DNA of 62,500 bases from Adiantum capillus-veneris. Taxonomy: Eukaryota; Streptophyta; Polypodiopsida; Polypodiales; Pteridaceae. A program made the translations under genes and the position numbers. Positions 30,648 to 42,418 of the stretch are shown in pieces (the stretch's first letter is position 1; each line of letters opens with the position of its first letter). The notes beneath the pieces were generated by a model. The model saw only the letters and a list, made by a program, of their open reading frames with translations. It was not told the origin of the DNA and made no database searches. Location of the stretch: contig CM043945.1 of the NCBI GenBank assembly GCA_014529385.2, positions 142,644,241-142,706,740 of the forward strand. The letters run 5' to 3'.

Positions 30648-30651
<4 letters not shown>

Positions 30652-30699
<48 letters not shown>
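30652..30699. repeat. (GA)n microsatellite upstream of the CACTA transposase
   Basis: About 24 GA units, 65 bp before the transposase ATG. Such tracts occur in plant 5' untranslated regions, but here the region is microsatellite-rich in general. Confidence 0.95.
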
Positions 30700-30701
<2 letters not shown>

Positions 30702-30763
30702 GACGAAGAATGCCAATAGAATATTAAATTTGTTGTCCAGGTTATAAGATTTTTATCCTCATT

Positions 30764-33700
30764 ATGAGTAGTGACGAGGATGTGGGACCGACCAACCGAA
30801 ACACCTATCTCTCAACGAGGGTCTTATGTCCTTGTAATCAATGCAAGCATGCTGTGCGACGGACAAGACGTGTTTCTTTGCAGCACGTTCGCGAATTTGG
30901 CGGGTTCGATCCATCTATTATAGATCGAGTTGTTGCCAATTATAACTCGTCGGACTCTGACGCTGGCCAACAAGCAGCAATCTTGCAACCCAATAGACGT
31001 GTTCGCAGGCGCTTTGGTCAAGCAGCATATGTGAGGCCACAAGATGTAGCCTCTGACAGCTCGGGGGATGATCATGCAGAGCACATTCCCAACGAGGCAA
31101 TGTTTGAGCCCGAGATTGATGAAATGATCGAGACAATCATGGATTCAGAAAGGCTTATCTATGATGATATGAAAAGTGAAGCCGATACGCCATTGTATAA
31201 TGGAGCACGTATGTCTAGATTGAAAGCACTCCTGGTTCTTCTCAACATGCAGGCAAAGTTTGGATGGAGTGACACTAGCGTCACAGCGCTTTTCAGGTGA
31301 TCTATTACAATTAGTTTACTTTAATAAAACTCTAAATGTATAATGATCTGATAGATTTTTACACGACTGTATCATATTTTTATGTTGTGTAGATTGCTTA
31401 AAGAGCACATACTACCAGCTGACAATGTGATGCCAGATTCCCGAGATGAAGCAAGAAAGATTTTGCAAAACTTGGGGATGGATTACAATTCTATCCACGC
31501 TTGTCCTAATGACTGCATTCTTTTCAGAGGGGAATACATAGACATGGAGAAGTGTCCGAAATGTGATTCCGAAAGATATCGAGTAGATCTCCACGGGACA
31601 AAAATTCCACAAAAGGTTTTGCGACATTTTCCTCTGCTTCCTCGCATCAAGCATTTCTTCGAATGTAAGTCCATGGCCGCCCTAGCATCATGGCATGAGG
31701 AGAATAAATCTTCGGATGGTGTGCTACGAATTCCTACAGATTGCGCAGCCTTGAAACATATAGATGGAACATGGTCGGATTTTGCCAGGGAAGCTCAAAA
31801 TTTGCGCTTAGGCCTGGCTATGGATGGCATAAATCCATTTGGTCAAAGATCAACATCTTACAGTGTATGGCCCGTTGTCATCGTCAACTACAACATTCTC
31901 CCGTGGTTGACTACGAAGAAGGGGCACCTATGGCTAAGCTTGATTGTGCCAAGGAGATATAAAGTGGAGAATATGGATGTGTATCTTCGTCCACTATTGG
32001 AAGAGCTACAATAATTGTGGATTGGCATAGAGGTGGTGGATATGATCCGACACACAGGACGACGGAATGCTTTGATCAGAGGCATTCTAATGTGGACCAT
32101 GCATGACTATCCCGGGCTAACAGAATGCTCAGGTGATCTATTGACACTCCTCACTCAGACACTGTAAATCTTGTTTTTTCCCATAGTTGATCTATTATCA
32201 TGTGTATACATGCAGGGCTTCAAACAAGCGGATACAGAGCATGTGTCACATGTGGACCTAGACTGAATGCACGTAGGGCACCCTCACTGAAGAAGCAAAT
32301 CTACGAAGGTCATCAAGCGTATCTTCCAGAGAATCATGTGTTAAGCGACGGCTTTTTGGGAAGAGAGCCACCAAGGATGTCTGCACAAGCATGGTTAGAG
32401 CAGAAGGAGATGTGCGATGACGGATTGCCTCCAGGGATGAAGAGACTATCTCTATGGTACGAGTTACCATACTGGCCCCGACTCATGATCAATCACTTGC
32501 TCGATCCAATGCACATATTCAAGAATGTGGGTAATCTACTATGGGACCATCTGACCGGCAAGAAAGATACTTTGGGAGCCAGAGTTGACCTTAGAAATGT
32601 GGATCGTATGGAGCAATATTGGCCGCAAACAGTGTCTGATGGATCGATAAAACTCCCTAAAGCACCATGGATTTTAACAAGAGCCCAAGAACGCAAAGTA
32701 AAAGAGACCATTCGATCTTTGCGGACCCCCAGTGGTGTAATGCACTCGCTCCGAACGTGTTTTACTAAAGACGGAAAGCTTACCGGTTTGAAGTCACACG
32801 ATTGGCATAAAATGTGTCAGGTACGTTCATAGTGGACTTTAATATCATTGCATAAAATGTGGACTTTAATATCATTGATGCACATACTTTACAGTTTATT
32901 TTACCGGTTGCCATTGAGGGATGTTTGTCTCTCGACATCCGTAACACAATCTACAAACTTGCAAAGCTGGTGCAATGGATCTCACAAAAGGAGATCAACG
33001 TAGACTCCATACCATTCGCCAAACTAAATGCTGCGGAGCTTGTGTGCATGTTTGAGAAACATTTTCCTACTACCATGCTAACCATTCAGGTGCATCTTCT
33101 TGTTCACATAGTTGATGAGGTGGAAATAGCTGGCACAGTTCATTCCAGATGGATGTTCTTCTTAGAACGTTTCATGAAAACGCTTAAGGGATATGTGCGT
33201 CAAAAGGCACGTCCGGAGGGTAGCATGGCAGAAGGTTGGTTGGTATCAGAGTCCCTAGTGTACATTGGAGAGTGGCTAAACGGATTTGATAAAGCCCGGG
33301 ACACGATATGGCGAACCATAGATGATGAGCGCATATCTGGGATTGTCATGTGCAATCTCGGTGTTGAGAAGAATATGACGGAAGATCTAGAGGCTAAAAT
33401 CAACCGATTTTGCATGCTTCAAATTTTGGATGCAAAGCAAGAGCGACAAAGGGCACGAATTGAGTGGAGACGGGGAAGACGACCACCGATGCACTATCCG
33501 ACGGGTCTGGAGAGCCTACCAACCTTCATGAGCTTAAGATGGTTGCACAACATATTGAAAAGCGCACAACAATGCGGTGACGAAGTGACTGAAGAAGAGT
33601 GGGAGTACTCTCGGCGTTGTGCGACCAAGGTAAGTTTGCAATGTACGACATGCTAGTGACTTTATTTCTAAACGTTTGAACGGCCACTCATAATCTTTGT

Positions 33701-34462
33701 TCGTTGTAGTATAAGTCATACACAGCATCATGGTGTAAAGGTCGACATTTTAGGGTGGAACGGATCGACAAAAAGCGTTTTACTCAAGATTGTGGAATCA
33801 TGGCAAAATTTGAACAGTCTAGTCGACGACGTTCCTTTGATGCAGATCCTGTGGTGGCGGAACTCACTTACTTCGGCACGCTGCAAGAGATTTTGAGGAT
33901 CGATTACAGAGGATTTTTTGTCGACTTGTTCGACGTGCAATGGTTCAAGATAATCATGGAGGGTCGCAACGCTACTGTGCGTAGAGGAGAGTCTGGTTTT
34001 CTTGAGGTGGATTCTACTAAGAAATGGACTGATCTAAGAGACACTTTCGTACTACCAGAGCATTGTGAACAAGTAAGTATGTAAATAGTTAACATCCCCC
34101 TTTTACAAGTTATGTGCTTGAAAGCTCTCATGTAAGTTATGTGGCTCTGGCAGGTAATATTTCATCCTACAAAGTCTACATCAAACTGGTGGTACGTCAT
34201 AGAGGTAGCCCCTCGTAGTGCAAGGACGTATGAAGGCTACCATGTGCCAATCACAACGGCATCAATGGAGGAGATCAGAGAAGATGCTCAATCAGAAGCC
34301 GCTGCGGTGGTGCCAGACGAGCATCAAGATGCTACTACTCTATATGGGGTGCATGTAGAGGAGCTACAAAATGAAACAGAGGATATGTGTTTAAACGGAG
34401 AGCTCTATATAGATATAGGAAGTTATGCTGAGTTATGCGAGGATGAGAGAGAGATCTCTTAA
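30764..34462 (+). pseudogene. CACTA (En/Spm) transposase, TNP2 family, six exons, one nonsense codon
   Basis: Exons by GT-AG junctions: 30764-31296, 31393-32132, 32216-32820, 32895-33629, 33710-34072, 34154-34462; together 3285 bases, exactly 1095 codons, which supports the model. Domains in order: N-terminal Transpos_assoc cysteine finger (CPCNQCKH), TNP2/Transposase_21 (ACPNDCILFRGEY, CPKC, LAMDGINPFG, LLDPMHIFKNVGNLLWDH), then the C-terminal DUF4218 and DUF4216 regions. It cuts and pastes CACTA ends in the nucleus. The single defect is a TAA at 32012-32014 (codon 385) inside the DDE-like domain (LEELQ then stop, frame continuing with LW), so this copy is probably dead but young. The intron borders are all canonical. 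Confidence 0.92.
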
Positions 34463-34734
34463 AGCCACAAATATTGTATTTGAACAATTTTGCTCCGTGT
34501 TGTAAAAGCTCTGGCTCTCTAAGTACCTTCCATGGTGTATAACGCTCTTTTCTACTCGCGCTCACATCTTTTGATTGAAAATTCTAAGTTTTCGACTTGC
34601 CTCTTCTATCACTCAATTCATTGCGTCATTGTATTTATATGCGTCATTACGTCATTGTATTTAATGGTCTTTGCATCATTGTCTACTCTATTCATTCAAT
34701 ATTAAGTTTAAATATTCATGTGTTTAATGCAGGT

Positions 34735-36044
34735 ATGGACGATGAGGAGTTTCTTTCTTCTTTGTCACCGCAGCAGAGACAGTGGTACGTGGAGCGTCAT
34801 CGCTCCAGCGCATCATCGCGCGTTTCTACTCCATCTACATCTCCCTCTCTTTCGGAGCATTCGGCGCTCTCCGAAGCTTCGGCGTCGACGAGACGATCTT
34901 CACACTCGTCTAGACACCGGCGCTCTAGTGGTGGCGGTGGCGGTTGTTGTGGGGATTCCGCCGTCGATGCCTCCACACCGCCTCGTGTTCGACGAGGCTC
35001 TTTACCCTCCCCTTCTTTGCCCGCCCCCACACCAGCCACAGCATCGCCATCTACGCCAGGTTTTGCACGGCTGACTGTTCCTAGCAGCTACACACCTCTA
35101 CCTACTCCGCCAGGAGCCACCCCACTCGACACTCCTCCCTTCAGGGCCCAGACGCCGGTGGAGACACCTGACATCCGTACCCCCATTGACACGCCGCTAG
35201 AGACCCCTGCCGGGACACCCAGGTTCACGCGTCACCGGCCATAGGGCTTGCCTTACTCCGTCGACTTCAGCGGCGGCATCATCATGGATGATGACGGCAA
35301 GAAGGTGATCTCGCGCATGCGTGGTCTTTGCTCTCAGCTGTTTAGACACTACATACTAAACAAATGGAGTGAAGTACCAAGTGATTTAAAAAACAGAGTC
35401 ATCAGCATACTTCATCATGAGTTTCCCATTCCAACACGGGATCAGCGCTTCAATGAAGACCTGATGAAGATTCGAATGCGCGAATACTGCAAACACAAGC
35501 GTTTCGAAGTGCAAAAAGCAATCAAGAATGGGTGGAACAGGCCAGATTGGCAGGCCAAAGAAGATTGGAAGAATGGGAAGAAAGCAGCGCGCGAGAATCC
35601 CGACAAGTGGAAGCAACAAAAGGATGCAGCCAGAGCGCGAGTAGAGGCAGGGAGCTCGCACCACTTGGGGAGCGGTGGATGGACATCATTTGAGGCCGAT
35701 TTGGTAAGTGTTTTCGCATTGCTCTGTATGTTCGATAGTTTAGGGTTTATGAGTTTTTTAATTCTAACATAATGAAATCTTTGTATGTTTTGACAGTGGT
35801 CGATGACAGGACGTGATCCCACACCGTACGAGTGCGAGTACGCAGGCAGGAAGGGCTTAAACGCCCTGATGGACATTCTCAGTTCTCGCGGCGGCATGGT
35901 TAGTATTAGGGTTTACTCTTTTCTATTTTTTGTATTGTTTTATAAATGTCGTTATATGTTTATACTTACTGAAAGGTGTCTTATTGTCTTTTTTTGCAGA
36001 ATCCGACAGATACGCCGCTTGGACGCGATGAGACGTCTGACTAG
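34735..36044 (+). pseudogene. CACTA second gene, TNPA-like DNA-binding protein, one nonsense codon
   Basis: Exons 34735-35703, 35797-35898 and 36000-36044 add up to 372 codons. The N-terminal 170 residues are Ser/Pro/Thr-rich with repeated TP motifs. The C-terminal half has the plant transposase-associated (Transposase_24-like) pattern: CSQLFRHYILNKWSEVPSDLK, a basic helical KRFEVQKAIKNGW region, and a GRDPTPYECEYAGRKG motif. In En/Spm elements the second product binds subterminal repeats and assists excision. A TAG at 35242-35244 (codon 170) sits exactly at the boundary between the two halves; the frame is open on both sides. A start just before that second half cannot be excluded. It follows the transposase in the same direction, 270 bp downstream. 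Confidence 0.82.
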
Positions 36045-36419
36045 ACGACGTCAGTTTAGCCGTAGCTAGATAGCATTAGTTTAGGGTTTCTCATAGCTTA
36101 TGTATCATGCGACGGATTTTATACATCTTTTTGAACCATGTATATTATTACATTTGTCACCGCAGTTCCTTTTGCCAATCAATTCTTTATGCCTATGATG
36201 TTGTACAATTGTCATTATTACATTTGCCAATCAATTCATTTTGCCTATGATGTGTACAATTGTCAATTTTACGCTTGTCAATTTTGCAAACAATGCGTCT
36301 TGTGGGTGACTATTTTGGGTCTATTATCTACCCTTGCACTTTTTTAAAAAAGTGAATCAAGTACAATATGGTTGATGGGTGGCAAGGCATTCAATGCCCT
36401 GTCACCAAAAAAAAATTCT

Positions 36420-36658
36420 CTCGGGCGTCGCTATTTATGGCTCTGTAGCGTCGCTATGAGCCTCGCTATAGTCTTCTGTGTAAACGTCGCTATAACCGTC
36501 GCTATGAGCGTCTCTATGAGCGTCTTTATATAGCGACGCATATAGCGACGCTCTCGTAGTGCCCTCGTAGCGACGGTTTTAGCGACGCCGGGAGTTATAA
36601 AAACCCAGTGTATTTCCGTCGCTAACAGCGTCACAAGAGCACACAACCTCTTGTAGTG
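36420..36658 (+). mobile_element. Right terminus of the CACTA transposon with subterminal repeats
   Basis: The last bases CTCTTGTAGTG are the reverse complement of CACTACAAGAG, the diagnostic CACTA end. The preceding 230 bp contain at least ten copies of a short motif, TAGCGACG or its complement CGTCGCTA, in both orientations, typical of subterminal repeats bound by the TNPA-like protein. The three bases outside are TTA (36659-36661). I could not find a matching CACTACAAGAG left end with TTA before it between 28733 and 30763, so the element seems truncated on the left. Confidence 0.88.
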
Positions 36659-36664
36659 TTAGAT

Positions 36665-37320
36665 ATGGGCCTACTTCCTCAGTAAAAGAGTAAGTAATGC
36701 AACATCAAATTTGAAACCATGCCACTCTTTTTTACTCAGAGCAGTCGTTATGGTAGGAATAAAAACCCTTCTATGGAAGCCATTATATTGAAACTTCCTA
36801 ACAAGGACCCCCGTTTCTTCTAGGGCTGAAAATACATTATAGGAAGAGTAAATAATTAAATGAAGAATACTTAAACAGGTATGTAGAGCAATTTTGAACA
36901 ATCTGTTGCTCTTTTTCATTACAAACTCAGGAGCAGTAAGCTTAAGGTGATCCCGTTTCCAAAAAAATCTAGTAGAAAAGTCACCAATAGAGTAAGTGTC
37001 AATATTTAGTTCAATAGACAGATAGTTAGCGCGTTTAGTGAAGGAAATACCGTTGACAATTTCTTGTTCTAGAAAGGTGGGCTCAATTGCTAGACAAGGA
37101 GAATAGATATCCAATACCTGCTGGGCAAAATTGGGATTATTGATACTTAATATGTCATCCATAAGTCTAAAAGTGTGATTACACTTTATAAGCATCAATA
37201 GCCTGGCCCTTTGCATGGGCAGTTTGCTTCATAATCCATTTATATTCAGAATATAGCGAATAAGGGTTACACATAGCACGACAACAAGAGAATCCCATAG
37301 GAATGCCACTCGTTTGACGA
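36665..37320 (-). pseudogene. Decayed reverse transcriptase, C-terminal part (GIPMG / RLMDD)
   Basis: On the minus strand RQTSGIPMGF (about 37285-37318) is followed after a frameshift by FRLMDDILSINNPNF (near 37140-37175). These correspond to the RT motif before the active site and to the catalytic xxDD box, here with L-M before DD. The next blocks (ANYLSIELNI, STRFFWKRDHLKL) fit the same RT class, one I associate with Penelope-like or related elements with LSKGL and GIPMG motifs. No GIY-YIG endonuclease can be seen, because the CACTA right end begins directly beyond it. Frameshifts and stops show a dead copy. The exact class is uncertain. Confidence 0.6.
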
Positions 37321-39400
37321 AAGCAGCTAAAACCAAGTACAACATAGAAGTGGTTCAGAACCCACTGAATGATTGTTTGAAACTGAATACGATTTAAGCT
37401 TGCGAAAGGCTAAGGAAACATCAGCGGTGACCCATGTAGAGTAAGTATGTAACCACTCATGTGGGAGTTGTGAAACCAGTCTGGCAAAGACAACCACCAA
37501 CATTTTGTTCAATTCATGTTGAATTGATAACTCCAATGGGAGTTTACTGGCCAAGTCGGCCAGACATTCAGTAAGTGCTTTTAAAGCAATATGCGGATTA
37601 GGTGGTTGAGGAGGTATCTGATTGAGGCCTTTTGAGAGGAGGCATCTTACAGAGCTATTCTCAATAATAGAGAGATCCATGGTACATACATACATTCCAA
37701 AACTACCAAATTCCATTGTAAACCGATCCCATAAATGAAAATCACATGACAAGGGTTTTCCTTTCCTAAGAAACTCATCAGAGTATAACAGATGTATTAT
37801 AGATTCAGTAAACCTACACCCTATCCTAACTTGGCTTAGTAGATCCAAATTATCGAAGGTAGAGAAAAAGCATTTGTTAAATATAAAACCATGTGAAAAG
37901 AATTCTAAAATTTTGTTGGCAAAGATGCAATGAACAAAAATACCGTGCTGACTTTCCTCATGAGATATAAGATTCCTTCTGCCAACCCCATTACATAGTA
38001 CCTCAATTTACAAATCCAACAAGTGTTTGACAGGATACCCTCTGCCTCTACCTCTAATCAAGCTTCTCGCTTTCCCTCTCTTTCCATAAGACTCAGCAGA
38101 AGAGGAGGCTGGAGTCATGTACAAAGAAGTGGGGGATATGAGAGGGTTGGGTCGTTTTAAGAGTAGGGGAATCATCAGCATCTGTATTAGGTTTTAGCAA
38201 GCCAAGGAGAGTTCTAATACCAAGATAGTTACCATAAGTAGTCAAAAGAATCCTGGGTTTTTCTGCAGCCAGCTCTTTGAGAAGACAAAGCATAAGGGAG
38301 CAAAACTGAATAAAAGCCATCTGAGCTAACACAAGTTCCTTAGCCTGGCCTCCAAGCCAAGAGTAGAACGGGGAAAGGTAGTGAGCTGAAGGAGTGTCAG
38401 GAAACATGAGATCCAAGTTGTTGAGGGCATACCATATAGCATGATCAAACCAAATAATGCTTGATTAACAAGAAGCCTTAGGGTCAAGAAACCGACAAGC
38501 GCATTTGACATAAGGCCTGTAAATGTTCCAAATAGACTCAGTGTAGTACTTAGAGTTACTTTTGGACAACTCCATCAAGCCCTTGTGTACATACACACCA
38601 ATGTTTGAGCCAAATTTCTTTGTATCAAGAAACCGCATAGTAAAAGGGGCTTTAATAAGGTCACCTTTATCAAGAGACTAGACGCCTCTTAATACTTTGA
38701 GTCATGCTTCTTCTATTGAAGAGGCCGGAAGATTGACCAAACAAACCCAGGTTTTGATAGAGATAGGATCTAAAAAGCCTTTGTTGGAAAGGGCCCAAAG
38801 GTGATGCTCCACACCAAGGGATTCGATTTCAACTTGTTTGGATGGTAAGAAGGGAAAAACCCGAGAAAATTTAGGTACCATTTCCATAAGCGAGGTCTCG
38901 TTGAGAGAACGCATCTCTTGTTGAAAGGCTTTGACAGCATCTAAGGCCGAGGGTCCCTGCAAAAGAAATTGTTGGATATTGTTTGTACCGGAATGGAAAG
39001 AGTTGAAACAAACCCAGGGGTGAGACCACATTATTTGCCTAAGTAATTGGTCAGTTCAGCACCTTCAGAAGAGAATTTGGCTAACTCTCCTTTTTGAGCA
39101 AGTGTCAAAGTGGAAATGTTCTCTATGAAATCAGATAGATCTTATATCCCTTCCTTAGAGTTGTTGACAAGTTGGGCGAGGGTATGGACACACTTATCAA
39201 ACGACACGGTTTGAACCAAGGAGTTGGCTAGATTAGCAAAAACTCTTGCTATTAATTCAGATGCCAAAAGGATCATGAATGCATCTAAGTACTTGAAGTG
39301 AGGCTTTAGAAAGAGGCTCCGTAGGAAGCTCTAATCCTTGAGATAGTGCTAAGCTCTACATGGTCAAAAAAAATGTTAATTAGAGAGATATATGTCTAAA
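37320..39400 (-). pseudogene. Decayed reverse transcriptase element, N-terminal part
   Basis: Open pieces at 38702-39031, 38093-38511 and 37327-37848 read in one direction and abut across frameshifts, with protein-like composition continuing to about 39400. The piece at 37327-37848 contains SVRCLLSKGLNQIPPQPPNP, which resembles the LLSKGLxFxPTP block that precedes the RT core in Penelope-like elements, then a long helical segment leading into RT motifs. The upstream pieces (e.g. STLTLAQKGELAKFSS) have no domain I recognise. About 2.7 kb of former coding sequence in total. Confidence 0.5.
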
Positions 39401-39576
39401 GGTAAGAACTGGTAGCCTGTTCAGCCTTCAACCGACCAGGAAAACCTATAAGGACTGTGTGAAGAGAGCCCCATCCCATAGGGATTGGTCCCATGTAAAA
39501 CTATCTAGGACAGAAACCAAGGGATCAAATATGATAACTAGGTCTTTGAATAGTATCAATACTACTCTTGGTGTTA

Positions 39577-39900
39577 GATGTGTGTGTGTTCCAGTAATAA
39601 TATAGCATAAACACCAAAGAATCCTTTCAAATTACAAAAGACACTAGAAACTATGTCAATGAAAAGGTGGTATAATTCCCATTCATTGTACAGAACAGAC
39701 ATTATACACATGTACAAGGGAATCAAGAGAGCCTCAAGATATATAAATCCACCATCTTCAAGCCAAGGAACTTTAGAAACCATAGTTGAGAAGGTAACCC
39801 TCACTTGCACCCATGGAAAGAACACAACTTTTAGTTAGCATTGGCACCGTATGCATGTGATTCATGGGTATCCCACATGTTATAGATGTCACCCAACTAG
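39577..39900 (-). repeat. Dispersed repeat R1, copy a
   Basis: Read on the minus strand, this matches 61336-61680 on the plus strand (blocks GGTGAGGGTTACCTTCTCAACT, GACATAGTTTCTAGTGTCTTTTG, GGGTATCCCAC reversed) and, more weakly, 55660-55785. It begins at GGTGACAT and ends in a CA repeat. No coding function could be assigned; a 3' tail of CA repeats would fit a non-LTR or SINE-like element. Confidence 0.7.
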
Positions 39901-41240
39901 ATTGCTTTCAAAGATAAATAATAAGAAAGGTCAAGCTAATCATATATTCAAAGATGAATTCATTTACAAGGGGGAAAAACATATGAAGCCCCTTGTGCTT
40001 TACAAGCTCTCATGAGATAAGGCAGAAGACGAGTTTTATGAGGCATTTTAGCCTCGAAGTGGGCCACATATACCTATTTCTTGACTTTACAGAATTTGGC
40101 ATTAATTGACGCTATTTTTTTGGGTCAGTGATAGTGCTCATACGTGCAGTCAATCTATACTTTGCAGTCGCCTTAACATAAAAAGACATTAGTAAGTAAG
40201 TCCTACACCCCCTTAGTTGGAGTTGAAAACCATAACTAAGGTAGTAAGTATGAGTACTAATTCCCTAAATCATAATCCATATAGAAGGGATATTCCATAT
40301 TTCCTCATTTGTTCCAAAAGCCAGGGACATAAGCTGCCAAGGCCCATAACATCAATGCAATAAGCAACCACATACGGCCTCATGAACAGCTTAAATACAG
40401 CCATATCAACCATATACCAAAACCCATCATAACCATATTTAGAACCATAATCGGCCACCTTCAATCATAACCCTGTTCGTAACCAACCAAATTTGCCCAA
40501 TAAGAGAAAACCTGCCAAAAATCTATATACACACCACTAAAACGGCAAGAATGGTAAGCTCAATCACCAACCAAAGGCACAACAACAGAAGTACAACCAC
40601 CATGGCAGCCTTACCAGATTTTACAGTCCGATGTCTTACACCCACAAGTAGGTCAACCCCACCATATAAGGTCATTCACCAGGCATTTTAAGAAGAACTT
40701 TAATCATTGCCCCCCCCCCCCCCCTTTTTTTTTTATAAACCACATTCAAGGCAACAAATATCCACTGTTTGAAAGAGAATATCACCTTTCAAAGTTTTTC
40801 TGCATGCCTATGACAAACCTTAGATATGCATTGTCACATATCCATACACTCAAAAGGAAATTACAAATCAAAGCCACACACACCAAAAGGGTGCTCATAC
40901 ACATGTTTTAAAAAACAAAACCTAACTCGCAATGTGAAAAAAACTAGTGCCGTAGATACAAACCGTGCAATAGATATTTCCATTCAAGTACATATACTAG
41001 TATATGTATGAGGAAATATACGATAACAACAAGTGAATCACAATCCAACAAAACAGTTCAAACAGTAGTCCGTATCAATGCCATAAGCCACTTGAGATGA
41101 AGTCGGAGCAGCTAGCTCCACAGTAGCCTGCTTGTCCTTTCCCTTTTCCATAGAGACAATTTAACACTAAACCCTTTGCAGGTAAAACCCTCACAGTCCC
41201 AATGTGCAGACAATTACTCACAAGTACACACGCACACCAC
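39901..41240. other. No gene recognised
   Basis: AT-rich sequence with stops in all frames. The only structure noted is a homopolymer step, about 15 C followed by 10 T, at 40710-40734. Confidence 0.6.
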
Positions 41241-41373
41241 AGATGCATATAGTCCCAATGCTAAGTGAGCATGGAAAGCTCACCATTTTATAGGGTTAGG
41301 AGCCAGTGTCCACCTTCCTTCACAACAGTACAGCGGGCCCAGCTTCAAGAGGGGGAGAAAGGACCGCGGCCTT

Positions 41374-41376
<3 letters not shown>

Positions 41377-41458
<82 letters not shown>
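41377..41458. repeat. (CA)n(GA)n compound microsatellite
   Basis: About 18 CA units followed by about 22 GA units. A second compound (GT)n(GA)n tract lies at 41722-41765. Confidence 0.95.
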
Positions 41459-41461
<3 letters not shown>

Positions 41462-41540
41462 CTTAGAGCGCTATAGCGCAGATCCGTCAGGGTGGATCCA
41501 CCTCGATATTAAGTAGAAGAGGACAATGTTTTACAAAGCC

Positions 41541-41606
41541 AAGGATTGCACCCAGCCCACTTAACCTATTTAATAACCAAGGGATAGGTACCATTAAGCT
41601 ACCACC
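41541..41606 (-). ncRNA. tRNA-like head, probable SINE
   Basis: The minus strand has an A box TAGCTTAATGG (41591-41601) that fits the polymerase III consensus and a B box GGGTGCAATCC (41543-41553) about 40 bases downstream. Layout matches the 5' part of tRNA-derived plant SINEs; it also resembles the feature at 29310-29375. No complete tRNA cloverleaf was found. Confidence 0.5.
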
Positions 41607-42249
41607 TACTAATTCTTTTAAAAAATTCCAATGAATACAAGCCGGTTAATCACCAAATGTACCCCATGCCAATAGTCCCAGCAAGTTAACCAAGGAAATA
41701 GCAACATGCTATAACTAGCCATGTGTGTGTGTGTGTGTGTGTGAGTGAGAGAGAGAGAGAGAGAAGTAAAAGGTGAGGAGATAGAGGATGACTTGTCAAA
41801 GTATGATGAGGATAGGCTAAGATCTACCATAAATTCAATAGAAACTTGTATCCGCTCTCAAAATATATAAAAACATTTGAGCATAAAATTCAGCCCATAT
41901 GGCACGACTTGTTGTTTGCATCATCCTAAAAATCAAAGAAGAACTGTACGTAAGAAATTCAGCCAAATCGTGTGTCTTTTCCCATTGCAAAAGTCCCCCT
42001 CCCGCCCAGCCCCTCCCCCCTCTTTTATTCTAACTTTCATAAAGCTCCAAGAGAGCCCCTCCTTGCATCATGACATGACAATCTGCCCCTACTAGAGAGG
42101 GCTACACCAGCATGTGGACAAGACTCTCCCAATGAAAAAACAAGATATGTACAATGAGAGCTATACCAAGAAATGTGGGGAAGAAACAGTCACATTGGTG
42201 GACAGTATTGCCATCTCGTTGCATCATGAACCATGGCGAAAAAGCGTCT

Positions 42250-42418
42250 TGTTGGGGTAAAGGCGCTCCCCCTTTGCTCGAGATCGGACATCTGGTGTTT
42301 GGCCACTCGCCCACCGTGTGTACATATCCTTATTCTTTCTATATGAAGAATAAGGAGCTCTCACTTACACTTCATGAGGTTGCTCCACCCACACTCTTGT
42401 GCTCTTCCCCTTCCCCAC
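42250..42418 (+). repeat. 5' LTR of a short-LTR Copia derivative
   Basis: Begins TGTTGGGGTAAAGG and matches 45247-45413 through GTGTACATA, GAAGAATAAGGAGCTC and CACCCACACTCTTGTGCTC, then diverges after CCTTCCC. Length is about 169 bp. The right edge is estimated from where similarity to the second copy ends. Several differences between the two copies indicate an old insertion. Confidence 0.75.

Noticed and set aside
28733-30763. Left terminus of the CACTA element at CACTACATCCCC (29821) or CACTACATGCAG (30487)
   Set aside because: Neither continues as CACTACAAGAG, has TTA before it, or has the TAGCGACG subterminal motifs.
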